Shown here: positions 13,128 through 21,724 of the stretch, in pieces | How positions within the stretch are numbered: position 1 is the stretch's first letter | How the letters are laid out: each line of letters begins with the position of its first letter | Assembly (NCBI GenBank): GCA_022836615.1 | Contig: MU405457.1 | Span: 1-26,506, forward strand | Direction of reading: 5' to 3' | Origin: Annulohypoxylon bovei var. microspora | Lineage: Eukaryota > Ascomycota > Sordariomycetes > Xylariales > Hypoxylaceae | DNA: 26,506 nt | Program-made: the position numbers and the translations under genes | Notes under the pieces: generated by a model | Told to the model about the DNA's origin: nothing | What the model saw: the letters and a program-made list of their open reading frames with translations, nothing else | The model's database searches: none

Positions 13128-13445
13128 AAGGCCCCCTCCCATCGCTGACGAGACATGAATGGCTGACGAGACCAAGAACCGTCGCTCTCGACTTCCACAC
13201 CGTCCGTATCACGTACGGGCCAGAAGATTTCGCGCCTCGAAGACTCGGCTGTGACTCCCGCGGTAACGGGTACAGCTATCATACAATCCTCACCTAGTCT
13301 TCTCTGATAAGAGAACAAAGCTCCATCCGAGCTTGCCAAGGAGAGCATTGGTGGCCTAGTTCCATTGCCACCCATTCCTAAGGAGCTGGGCATCACGGAG
13401 CGGGGACTGTCGGCGAAGGCACCCCAGGATTAGGGAGGGGCCCTA
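13128..13445. mobile_element. MITE-like inverted-repeat element, copy 1
   Basis: Starts AAGGCCCCCTCCCATC and ends with its near-complement GGGAGGGGCCCTA, giving imperfect inverted termini of about 13-15 bp. Inside it shares long identity with the element at 23582, for example GCTGACGAGAC and CTCTCGACTT. Shared sequence continues past the right terminus to TTCGGTCAGGCAACATAGC and CCCTAGCC at 13533. No long coding frame is convincing on either strand, so it is probably a non-autonomous DNA element. No clear target-site duplication is visible. Confidence 0.6.
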
Positions 13446-13533
13446 GACCTCTCGAAGATATAGAGGGCCAGAAATGGGCCGGATATCGCTAGGACCTCTT
13501 CGATCGTTCGGTCAGGCAACATAGCCCCTAGCC

Positions 13534-13739
13534 TGGCCTGTCCTTGCCTGGCCGAACAATCCGTGGCCAACTAAATAGAATCATCGCGATCTAGTCTACA
13601 GTATTTTTGGGATGATTAGATGTCAAAGTTAATGTGAATAAGGTTAGGAGAGGTAGGTTATGTGAAGATGGTGTAAGATTTGCTGGGATGGTAGCTGGAG
13701 GACATGGCACGGAGAAGAAGCAGGTTAGATGATTAATCT
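13534..13739. other. Purine-biased spacer, no gene seen
   Basis: Non-repeated spacer rich in GG and AG between the inverted-repeat element and the satellite-like array. Read on the minus strand it resembles a pyrimidine-rich fungal leader, but no matching coding region follows. Confidence 0.4.
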
Positions 13740-16700
13740 CTCATTTATCCACACGAAGATTCCGTGAGACGTCGTAGATCTCGATTGCGATGTGAGCCGT
13801 AGATACCACACCTGATTCAATCACAGCAACAATTATCGTGGGCGAGTACTTACGCACGTACGAAGCTGTCGTTCTCGCGTAGGAGGCTAGGAAACGTCAT
13901 CATCGATCGTTGGTGTTTCTGGAGACATCGCGCGATGGGGTCGCATCTCCCAACATCGCTACCGCTCCCTGAGGCATGCAGAGATGTTAATGCTGCCACA
14001 TCGTTCAACATCGCCGGGGACGTTGTCATCAATCGTTAGGCTCTGCTGAGGTCGTTAGAGATCGCTTTTCGCACTGACTATTATTGCTACCACTCCTAGA
14101 GGCTTGAAATCGATGACTGGGCTCACGATAGTGCCTCTGAGTAGCTAGAAATGTCGCAGGATGCTGTCACCCCCCCTCGCTGCCGCTGCCGTGGAGCGAG
14201 AAGTCGCCGTCAATCGTTGGAATCGCTATCGAATCTCCAACGCCGCTAAGGTATGTCGCTGAGAGTCAATGACTTGGTGATCGACGATGCTGCCGCATCT
14301 CCCCTAGGGGCTGTGAAACATCACCATACTTAACATCGCAAGGCTCGACGTCGCTGGAGGACGCCGGAGAACTGCCTAGAATCGCCACCCCCATGAAGGC
14401 CTGGAGATGCCATGGTCAATCGCTGGTGTAGCTCGAGACGATGTACATTGCTCAGTGCCGACGTGCATGGACGAGGCTGCCGTCAATCAAGGAGTCGTTG
14501 GAGATGTCTTAATCAATCGCGGGTGTCTCTAGAGATGTCGTATGATGGCTGTCGCAACGTTGAACGTCACAGGAGATCTCTCTTCTTCAGTATCATATGT
14601 CGTGGTGACCGTTCGTCCCAGTGATTTGGAAATTGTCGGCACCCGCTAGTCAGTCTAAAGCCCTCGGGATTTAATAGTGTGCCGCCGCTAGCTACTGTTC
14701 GCAACGGATTCCTGTTGCCTAGGCGTTCGTGATGATGCTGCGATGCTCTACGTTGCTATCGCGGACTACTATACTCGAACAAGTCGCTGTGAGTCGCTAG
14801 AAGTCGTCAGACTACTACCCAGCTCGAGGACGCGATCGGGCGCCACCTGAGGCATGTCAAGATGGTCGGGAATTGATCGCTTGGCGTTCGACGCATCGTG
14901 TCGTCACTGGGCACGCTGTCCTTATCCCAACGACTCTAGGCAGGTGGTTAGGGGACGTCGTCATCAATCGTTAGGAACTAGCAAGGCCGCTTTCGTTCCG
15001 CCTTTCATCGCTACCGCTCTCACAGAGGCCAGGAGACGCCGTACACGATCGCTAGTGTCGCGGTAAAATCTCTAACGCCGCTAAAGTATATCGAGATGGT
15101 CGGGGAGGGTGGGAGTCAATCGCTCGGCGCCTGACGACTGACGATGCTGTCACATTGCTTAACGTGGACCACTAGATGCACTGGCCTACACAATGCACCC
15201 AGAGAGTTTTAGAGGGCATCGTTGCTAATCTTCAGGCTCTAGAAAAGTCGCTTTCGCATTGTACATCATCGCTACCCACTCCCCGTGATGCTGGAAGACG
15301 TTATCGCACCGCTTCCACAGGTTGAAAATGAATAGCCGAGTAGCTGGAGATATCTCAGTATGTTACTGCATCTCCCAACGCCGCCACGAACCGCGGGAGG
15401 ATTCTATTGCCCCTGACACCACCACTCGTGGCCCCTTTAGACCTTAGGATCAGAACTCTAGGATTTTTCATCTTGTTGACGATCCCACTTGAGGCTTGAT
15501 ATCGTCCTCGCGATTTGCAACAGCCTTTAATGACGATAAACGAATTTGTTTCTACGTGTGAACACCTTAGAGCGCAAATCGTGCATGTATAATATTAAAT
15601 TAAATATATAAAACAACTCACTAACGCATTTTTGTGATCTCTAACGTCCTATTGATGCACGTAGTCACCATTCTCACCTAACTAGTGATCTGGATGGGTC
15701 ATAATTCGTCACCCTGGTGAAGTGGGCTGTTTGAGATCGTGGTGGTGCCATATGTTCATGCCGTAAACACAGGCATTCCTTGTCGCTCGAACAAGGTCGC
15801 TGTTAGAGCTGGAGATCGTTTTTCAGATCGCTTATTGCTGATACCAATTCGAAAGGGTAGAAATCAATTCCCGATTACAATAGGCGATGCTATTGCATCG
15901 CCTAACGTCACCACCCCCTTGGAGGCTTCTGGAAGACATGGCAATGCTTGACGTTGTTGGAGGACTGTTAAATATCGCTACGGTTGCCATGAAATCGTTA
16001 GCATCGTTGGGGATGTCATGCAATACTATTATAACGCCCGAAACTTCGCTAATCGCTGGGGGACGCTGCAGCACCATTGACATCGCTCTCGCGAGGACGT
16101 TATCGCGCTGTTAAACGCTCTAAGAGGCTCGAAATCAATCACCGAGCTCACGGCGATGCCAGTGAGTAGCTGGGATATCGCTGCCGCAGAGATCAACATT
16201 GCTGCCGCCCTTAGAGCCCGTAATCAATCGCTGGCGTTGCTGAGAACGTTCCACGATGTTGTCGCATCGGTACATGCTGCTATCACTTTCTTTTAGGTTG
16301 TTGGGAGACGTCGCGATGCATAATGTCGCTGGAACGCTGCTGTGAATCTCTAAGCGGTTGGGGGACGCTGTTACAACGCCCAACGCAACGCTCTTAATAA
16401 GCCCGGGAATATCGTAATCAACCGCTGGCATCGCTTAGAGGTCGTACGGTGCTATCATGACACTCAATATCGCTGGGACAATGTCGTCAATCGCCGGGGG
16501 TGGGGGTGGGCAATACAGGATGTTGTCCTAACGTCCTCTGGAGACTCTCGCATCCCATAATGTCACTACTAACTGTTATCAGATCTCTTAACGTCGCTGG
16601 GAACTTTGTATGATGTTGTCGCGTCCTCAACGCCCTGGAAAACGTCGTTATCGTCTCTGGAGGTGTTACACGGTACTGTCGCATCACCCAACGGTATCAT

Positions 16701-17230
16701 CACTCCCCTAAAGCCTGCAGGACTCCATCGTCGATCGTTAATGTCGCTGTCGCTCTCATGGAGCTCAGAGATGCCGTGATCAATAGCTATAATTTCCCGG
16801 GACGTTTTAGGATGCTGTCACAATGTTCGATATCGCTGTAAGTCTTAAGAACGCTGTCGCGATCGCTGGAATGTCGTGAATCGCTAAGCGGTTACAGGAC
16901 GCCCAACACCCCGAGACTGGAAGTCAATCGCTGAGTCTTAGAGACGCCGCCGTGGTCGTTGTAAAGCTGTGGACACTACTAGGAGCCCAAACCCATTGCT
17001 ACGATGCCGAGGAGGTTGCTTTCGCGCCCAATGAGCTCTATGACGTCGTTATCAACCGTTATCGTCGTTCTCAGGTTGGATGATGATACCGCGACGTCGA
17101 AGGCTTAAAAATGCTTCCAAAGGCTTCCAGAGGCACCAAATCGATCGCTGACACGTTAAGGAGGTCGATATCGCGATGCCGTTAGAATGTTGTAGCAAAC
17201 CTCGCTGTCGTTAATCGGGCACAAAAACTT
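13740..17230. repeat. Degenerate satellite-like array, about 3.5 kb
   Basis: The whole stretch is built from recurrent, diverged phrases: ATCAATCGTTAGG (14028, 14958), GAAATCAATC or GAAATCGATG followed by GGGCTCACG-like text (14108, 16131), GAGTAGCTGGAGATATC (15331), CATCGCTACCGCTC, and countless TCGCTGG and GACGTCGT motifs. No single period is resolvable by eye; recurring blocks suggest roughly 60-250 bp composite units. All frames are short and closed, and the small frames visible are side effects of repeats lacking stops. It is best read as an ancient tandem array. A shorter AT-richer interruption lies near 15585-15625. Confidence 0.6.
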
Positions 17231-17782
17231 TGATAAAGCTGCAAGGACTTCGATTGAAAGTCGCCGAAAGTCCGGCAAGGTTTACATAGCTAGGTATGTA
17301 TGGAGGCCTGTTCGTACAACTGTGCAACAAAACGTTTTGAGTTTTGGAAAATGGAAGAGGCTATGCCTAATAAGGTAAGGATACTTAAGTATGTACTTAA
17401 AAATGAAAGAAAGAGTACTTGGATCTAATTGTACGGATAAATGAATAGAGATTTGTTAAATCAGGGCTAATACTTATATGATACCTTTGGTTTAAAACTC
17501 TAATAACTTTCCTTCCAACAGGTTAAATTTAAGATAAAATAGATCTTCTTATAGCTCTCAATTAGGTAATTCTAAAGATATAAGTTTTAACAAGTTGCAC
17601 GCTATATTTTATGCGAAATAAGCTGTTGTATCGCCGCTCCCAGTGTTGTTGTTGCGACCGGTTGCACGTGACCCCCCGAAACGCTTCAACACCTTGATGG
17701 GTAGAAAAGTACTCTCATATGGTCCATGCGTATCGATAGGAATTTGAACCAATCAAAAAGCCGGCTTAGGTTTACCCGAGCT

Positions 17783-18248
17783 TGGTCCTTATCAAAATCT
17801 CTTATCGCGATAATCCGGTTTTTATTTCTTAAAGGCCGGTACGTCCACAACGATTGATTGGGTGCATCGTTTCAAGGGTGGGTCTAGTTTTCACCTTTTT
17901 ACCAATCAAATCAATCGGTCTCAGCTTTTGAGGTGGCCCGTTCGCGAAAAGGTGGTTTTCGAGCTGGCTCTCGCAAAAATGATTACTTAAGGTGCTTACT
18001 TAATTGATTCTTTTCAATTCAACACACGTAAAAAAGACCTTTAATTTAAGTGATTAAGCAACCTTTGAAAAAGTAGCTAAGGCGTTAAAGAAGGGGTTAC
18101 GGGTGGCCTAATGGGTAGTTAAACCGGTAGTTAAATCAGTGGTTTTTTCGTCGGATAAGAAAAATATAAAAGTGGGTGATCGAGGAATCGAACTATAAAC
18201 CTCCGGCTAAACTCGGGATATTATACCATCCGAACGGGTGGTTTCGCG
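17783..18248 (-). repeat. tRNA-like (SINE-like) repeat, copy 1
   Basis: On the minus strand the head (18248 down to 18174) reads GCGAAACCACCCGTTCGG, then TATAATATCCCGAG, a box-B-like AGTTCGATTCC and GATCACCC. The body shares landmarks with copy 2: TTGATTGGGTGCATCG in plus orientation near 17855, the GAAAAGGTGGTTTTCGA stretch near 17946, and GTCGGATAAGAAAA near 18150. Relative to copy 2, differences such as C to T in the box-B flank suggest RIP-type decay. It has about five CCACCCG-like units, several of them degraded. It lies inside the 17291-18484 element. Confidence 0.6.
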
Positions 18249-18253
18249 TTTTT

Positions 18254-18345
18254 ATATATATTTATATTTATATACATATATTTATACGTATATACATATA
18301 TCTATACGTATATACACATATTTATCGTTACGTAAATATCCATAT
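18254..18345. repeat. TA-rich microsatellite
   Basis: Alternating TATA, TATT and ATACATAT tracts with an approximate 22-24 bp reiteration of TATTTATACGTATATACA. It creates a Tyr/Ile-rich frame that should not be taken for a gene. Confidence 0.7.
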
Positions 18346-18484
18346 GTTATATAAGTATTCTTTTTTTAAATATGAAGTAGATAAATTTCGCACGGCTGGG
18401 ATACACCTTACCCTTTTAGGTAAAATTAAAAACTAAAAATTGAAAATGCACAGTTGTACGAACGGGCCTCCATAGTATGTACTA

Positions 18485-19047
18485 ATATTACTGATAAGGA
18501 TAGGATATAAATTACAATATATGGATCGCAGTGCTGTGGGAGTGATGACGTAATATAAAAGAATAAGAGGAAGCCACCGGAAACTTTGCTGTTTCAGATC
18601 GACTTTTAGAACTTGGAAGAAGCAACATCAATTTACCAATCCAGCAGTGCCTTCGATAGCAAGTAGAAGGGGCAGGCGTCAATAAAATTATTACTCCCTC
18701 ACTGCTACTACATAATGACCTCACTCCTGGCATTTACTCTGTGTGACAACCATCTAGGGGGGCCTATTTTTTGATACGTCCTCGGGCTAAAGACGCAGCG
18801 CGGTGAAGATGCATCGACGTGCTTGTGATGTGGCCGTACAGTCAGTATTTTACCCTAGTCGTTCACCCTGTGCAAGACCTCCATCAAGGGCCCTAAACCT
18901 CACTAACAAGATAATGCTTAATCTTCTCTCAAGTCTATGGGGGGGCTTCGCCTTTATATACCTATGTAAACAGATACATACTGGTTCGCTAGGCACTGGA
19001 AAGGTCCACACAAGAGCTACGCTAACCTCTATCCCTTTATACCCTGA
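18485..19047. other. Unassigned region upstream of MFS remnant
   Basis: No convincing gene on either strand. A plus-strand frame from an ATG at 18809 to 19066 contains a hydrophobic piece (WGGFAFIYLCKQIHTG) near 18940-18990. It could be the first membrane segment of the transporter remnant that follows, but similarity is too weak to claim. Confidence 0.3.
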
Positions 19048-19537
19048 CAGCATCGCGAATATCTAGGTTACCTGATCACCAAATACCGTACGATACTTCA
19101 TCTAGTGTCTACTCCGACATCGTTCTCGGCACGGTTAGGCACCTACCGATTCATTGTCATCCTGGGAATAGCCTATCTTCCACTGGTGATGCTGGGTAGA
19201 GTCCGACTACCATAGGCATTTGGCGGCGGCTGCCCATACCCCCCTGCAGGAGATAGCCATTGCGGGAGCGTCATTTATAATGGCTTGGTATGTTCTACCC
19301 CTCTTTTTCTTTTCCTTCGGGTAACAACTTTGCGAGCATACTAACGACTCAATAGTTAGACAGATCGGGCTCATCGTCAGACCCTTGATCAGAGGTGTCT
19401 TTACGCGGTACATGACCTGGCAATGGTGCTTCTACATCAACTTTCCCCTCGATAGCTTGGACTTGGTGATTTGTTGTACCATCGTCGTACAATTTTCCCG
19501 TTTCTCCGAAGGGATTGCCTCGATACCGCTCCCGTAG
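19048..19537 (+). pseudogene. MFS drug:H+ antiporter (DHA2-like) pseudogene fragment
   Basis: Fragments of a fungal 14-helix major-facilitator transporter in consecutive frames. Frame one (19048-19212) carries YLGYLITKYRTI and, after a loop, RFIVILGIAYLPLVMLG, like the second helix and the motif-A region. AFGGG at 19216 follows a TAG. After a shift, PLRERHL at about 19257-19277 is interrupted by TAG 19254 and TAA 19278. A canonical intron (19288-19355) then joins in frame to IGLIVRPLIRGVFTRYM and TWQWCFYINFPLDSL. The family hallmark is G-P-L-x-G-G ... W-R-W-C-F-Y-I-N-L-P. The frame ends at TAG 19535, inside what would be helix six. At least one frameshift and several stops show that the gene is dead. 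Such pumps export toxins or drugs at the plasma membrane. The C-terminal half is not recognisable. Confidence 0.7.
19288..19355 (+). other. Spliceosomal intron in MFS pseudogene
   Basis: 68 bases beginning GTATGT, with the branch site TACTAAC at 19339-19345 and ending AATAG at 19355. Removing it joins the PLRERHL side to IGLIVRPL in one frame. This supports both the intron and the plus-strand orientation. Confidence 0.75.
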
Positions 19538-19541
19538 TTGA

Positions 19542-19849
19542 GCCCTCGATGTCAAGATTGACCCCAGATCCCGGCCTGAGAAACATCTCCAGACACAGCT
19601 TCTTTCTGAAATGATGGCTAAAGACCCAGAGCGGGCCATCACCATGGTAAAGGCGTAAGGGAGGTTTGTCCAGTCTGGGTTTAAGACAAGATTGTTACCA
19701 TTCAAGGCACCAGATCAATACATACCAGCACGAGCTATAGATGCCGGAGACGGGTAAGTTCAAGTCCTTCTAAAGAGTACTGGCCTAATGAATTCTGACA
19801 GTTTCGGGCGTGAAGCACCTGTACAACAGTTTGCCGATCCTTGCTAAGG
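19542..19849 (+). pseudogene. Decayed coding fragment with intron, unknown family
   Basis: From 19542 a plus-strand frame reads ALDVKIDPRSRPEKHLQTQL, then LLSEMMAKDPERAITMVKA to a TAA at 19656. It continues as GRFVQSGFKTRLLPFKAPD, QYIPARAIDAGDG. A 48-base intron-like segment follows at 19754-19801 (GTAAGT, CTAAT at 19785, CAG). After it the frame reads FGREAPVQQFADPC and stops. Upstream, TGA at 19539 interrupts the same frame. The residue mix looks like real protein, but I do not recognise the family. It could be the far end of the transporter gene after decay, or a separate neighbour. The opposite-strand frame here is judged a shadow. Confidence 0.35.
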
Positions 19850-19937
19850 ACCAGGATGAAATCTGAGTAATATGGCTATGAAAGATAATTGCCTACTCAA
19901 AACATGACGTTGGTCGTAAGGCGCCATACTCGGAACA

Positions 19938-20291
19938 ATGCCGATCCAGATTCGGCGACTTGGACGAAAAGATTATAAGATTATCATCCCATTTTTTATT
20001 TGCGCATCGCCGCATCACGCCAGCTTTTCTGTGCTTAGGCATCTCACCGACTTCTTAGCATTGAAGCACCTGCAGAATGAAGCTTATCTTAGAAATCGGA
20101 ATTGGTTGGCTCAGTGCGATATTGCGAATATCACCGGTGAAGACCCGAGTATCTATCTACCTAGATATGTTCACGTCAAACGCGAAGGACGGCGAGTCGC
20201 CGCCCTCGCTGTCGGTCGTCGTGTATGCGATCGGCAGCTAGGGGTCCGGAAGCGTGTTCTGCGTCGGAAGTTCTGGGATTGCTGCTTCTAA
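19938..20291 (+). CDS. Hypothetical protein fragment, 117 codons
   Basis: An ATG at 19938 opens a frame to TAG/TAA near 20289. Residues 34-75 (HLTDFLALKHLQNEAYLRN, then RNWLAQCDIANITGEDPS) look protein-like and soluble; the C-terminal 30 residues are Arg-rich and less convincing. No signal peptide, clear domain or catalytic motif is visible. It lies 100 bp downstream of the intron-bearing fragment and in the same orientation, so it may be another exon of the same decayed gene. Low confidence as an intact gene. Confidence 0.3.
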   Translation: MPIQIRRLGRKDYKIIIPFFICASPHHASFSVLRHLTDFLALKHLQNEAYLRNRNWLAQCDIANITGEDPSIYLPRYVHVKREGRRVAALAVGRRVCDRQLGVRKRVLRRKFWDCCF

Positions 20292-20822
20292 CGTCGATGA
20301 TGTGGGTAGGCTGTAAAGTGAGAAAAAGGTTTCGCGCTTCCAGAACAAGTCGAAGATACCTTAGGTAGGTATCCATTTTCAAATGTTCATGAAGCGATCA
20401 TTTGAAATCAAGGGGTTTTATACGTAATAAATCAATTATCCGAATGCCCTAAATTTTTATAAGGAGTTTGTAATGGAGTGACAAGGTGGTTACTTTGCTT
20501 TAATTTAAACGGTCGCCTAACAACCCCATATCTCGGCCCATACACACTTATGGGTTATTGTTCAACAACACCTCGAAATTAAACATAATTAAAACTATTC
20601 TCATCTTTACCGTCGCCGCCCACCCTTAATTCAAAGTTTCATTAACAAGACCGCAGTTATCTCAACGAGTTCAGCCTATAATTCGAATAACGAGCGGGCG
20701 CAGCCCGCTCGCGCCCGCTTCAGCCATATGGCTTTAACAGCCATGGTCTGTACCCGAGTTTAACGAGGGTAATTAAACGGGAAAAGCTTTGGTGTGTTTT
20801 TTTCTTCCATTTTTTTCCTCCA
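20292..20822. other. Gene-free spacer with palindrome cluster
   Basis: No coding region recognised. It contains an inverted repeat TTTCAAATG/CATTTGAAA (20377-20385 with 20399-20407, 13-base loop) and the palindrome cluster listed separately. The cluster immediately precedes the second tRNA-like repeat. Confidence 0.5.
20692..20743. other. Cluster of overlapping palindromes
   Basis: GAGCGGGC (20692-20699) pairs with GCCCGCTC (20703-20710) around a GCA loop. Alternatively GCGGGCGC (20694-20701) pairs with GCGCCCGC (20711-20718). Next come the perfect 12-bp palindrome AGCCATATGGCT (20722-20733) and TGGCT/AGCCA (20729-20743). The two GC-rich pairings are mutually exclusive. Confidence 0.65.
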
Positions 20823-21387
20823 TGGTCCTTATTAAAAATCTCTTATCGCAGTAATCCCAGATCTTCGGCGCTAAAAAGTGTGTAAACCCCGTTATCTCCA
20901 AAAAGGCCGATATATCCACTACGATTGATTGGGTGCATCGTCGCAACGGTGGCTTAATCTTAGAGCTTTTAACCAATCAAATAATAAATCTTAAATTTCG
21001 AGGTGGTCCGTTCGCGAGAAGGTGGTTTTCGACAAGATTCAGTTTTTCGAAAAACGAAAAGCTTGTCAAAAGCTGGCTTTCGCGTATGGACTAGTTGGAT
21101 TGGTAAGAACGATTACCTAAGGCGATTACATAATTAACTCGTTTCAATTCAGTTGGCCTTGATCTTTAACACAGGTTATATAAGTAAAAAAGAACCCTTA
21201 ATCTAAGGGATTCAGCACCCCTGGGAAGGTGGCTAGGTGGCCACGGGTGGCTGAACGGGTGCGCGAATCGTGGTGGTGAGTGGTTTCGTCGGATGAGAAA
21301 AGAAATAAAAACGGGAGATCGGGGAATCGAACCATCGACCTCCGGCTAAACTCGGGATATTGTGCCACCCGAACGGGTGGCCTCGCG
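20823..21387 (-). repeat. tRNA-like (SINE-like) repeat, copy 2
   Basis: The best preserved long copy. On the minus strand the head (21387 to 21313) begins GCGAGGCCACCCG, forms the hairpin CCACCC-GTTC-GGGTGG, continues CACAATATCCCGAG and TTTAGCCGGAGGTCGAT, and has a perfect box B, GGTTCGATTCC, then CCCGATCTCCCG. GGTCG and CGATC flank the box B as a stem. An A-box-like TGGCACAAT follows the hairpin. The body shares GATTGATTGGGTGCATCG, GGTGGTCCGTTCGCGA and GTCGGATGAGAAAA with copy 1. It is not a canonical tRNA because the T stem has only two proper pairs and no full cloverleaf forms. A tRNA-derived, polymerase III-type element is my inference. Confidence 0.6.
21032..21070. other. Hairpin insertion unique to tRNA-like copy 2
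   Basis: Compared with copy 1, about 38 extra bases lie between GGTGGTTTTCGA and AGCTGGC. The insert region forms GACAAG (21031-21036) pairing with CTTGTC (21062-21067). Between these lies the perfect 14-bp palindrome GTTTTTCGAAAAAC (21042-21055). Confidence 0.6.
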
Positions 21388-21651
21388 TTATACATGATTT
21401 TTACACCGATACTTGTACCTACTAAGTAAACATAACATGGATGACATCCATTACTTAGCAGCTTAACTGGCACCTACTAAGTAATAAACGCTTAGCTGGC
21501 ACCTTTAAATCGTATTAGGTTAAAGCCTTGCACGAACAGTCGTCCCTTACCCTTTAAACGCGAAAGAAGTTACCCCTCCATCCCATCTCCCAAAGCTGCT
21601 TGTCAAGTTTATTTTTGTCTTCTTTTATTCTTTTTCCTTCTTCCTTTCCCC
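21388..21651. other. Spacer with short direct repeats, no gene
   Basis: Holds ACCTACTAAGTAA twice (about 21418 and 21471) and GCTGGCACCT or ACTGGCACCT twice (about 21465 and 21494). A pyrimidine-rich tract (21605-21650) then sits just upstream of the zinc-knuckle gene copy A and may be its old promoter or leader. Confidence 0.45.
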
Positions 21652-21724
21652 ACGCTTTTCAACCTTCACGCCTACGCTTTCTAATTTATTAACAAATTAA
21701 ACTAGCAAGCAAATAATCGCAAGA

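Larger units (their letters stand above)
17291..18484. mobile_element. 1.2-kb element with 28-bp terminal inverted repeats
   Basis: The left end (17299-17326) contains GGAGGCCTGTTCGTACAAC. The right end (18447-18474) is its reverse complement over 28 bases with one mismatch. A looser match extends outward to 17291 and 18484. The interior has no transposase and is mildly AT-rich, with mostly short frames. It includes a minus-strand copy of the tRNA-like repeat (17783-18248) and an AT microsatellite. It looks like a non-autonomous DNA transposon that received or carries the tRNA-like repeat. Target duplication is not clear. Confidence 0.6.

Noticed and set aside
13031..13396. Minus-strand 121-codon frame inside the inverted-repeat element
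   Set aside because: The homologous part of copy 2 (23582-23787) does not keep the same frame, so it is unlikely to be coding.
15739..16687. Several overlapping 66-98 codon frames on both strands
   Set aside because: They lie in the degenerate satellite-like array, overlap each other and show no protein-like composition or family motif.
18850..19053. Minus-strand 67-codon frame
   Set aside because: No recognisable motif, and it overlaps a plus-strand region that is the more likely transporter 5' end.
19349..19705. Minus-strand 118-codon frame
   Set aside because: The plus strand carries the MFS hallmark and a canonical intron in the same place; this is a shadow.
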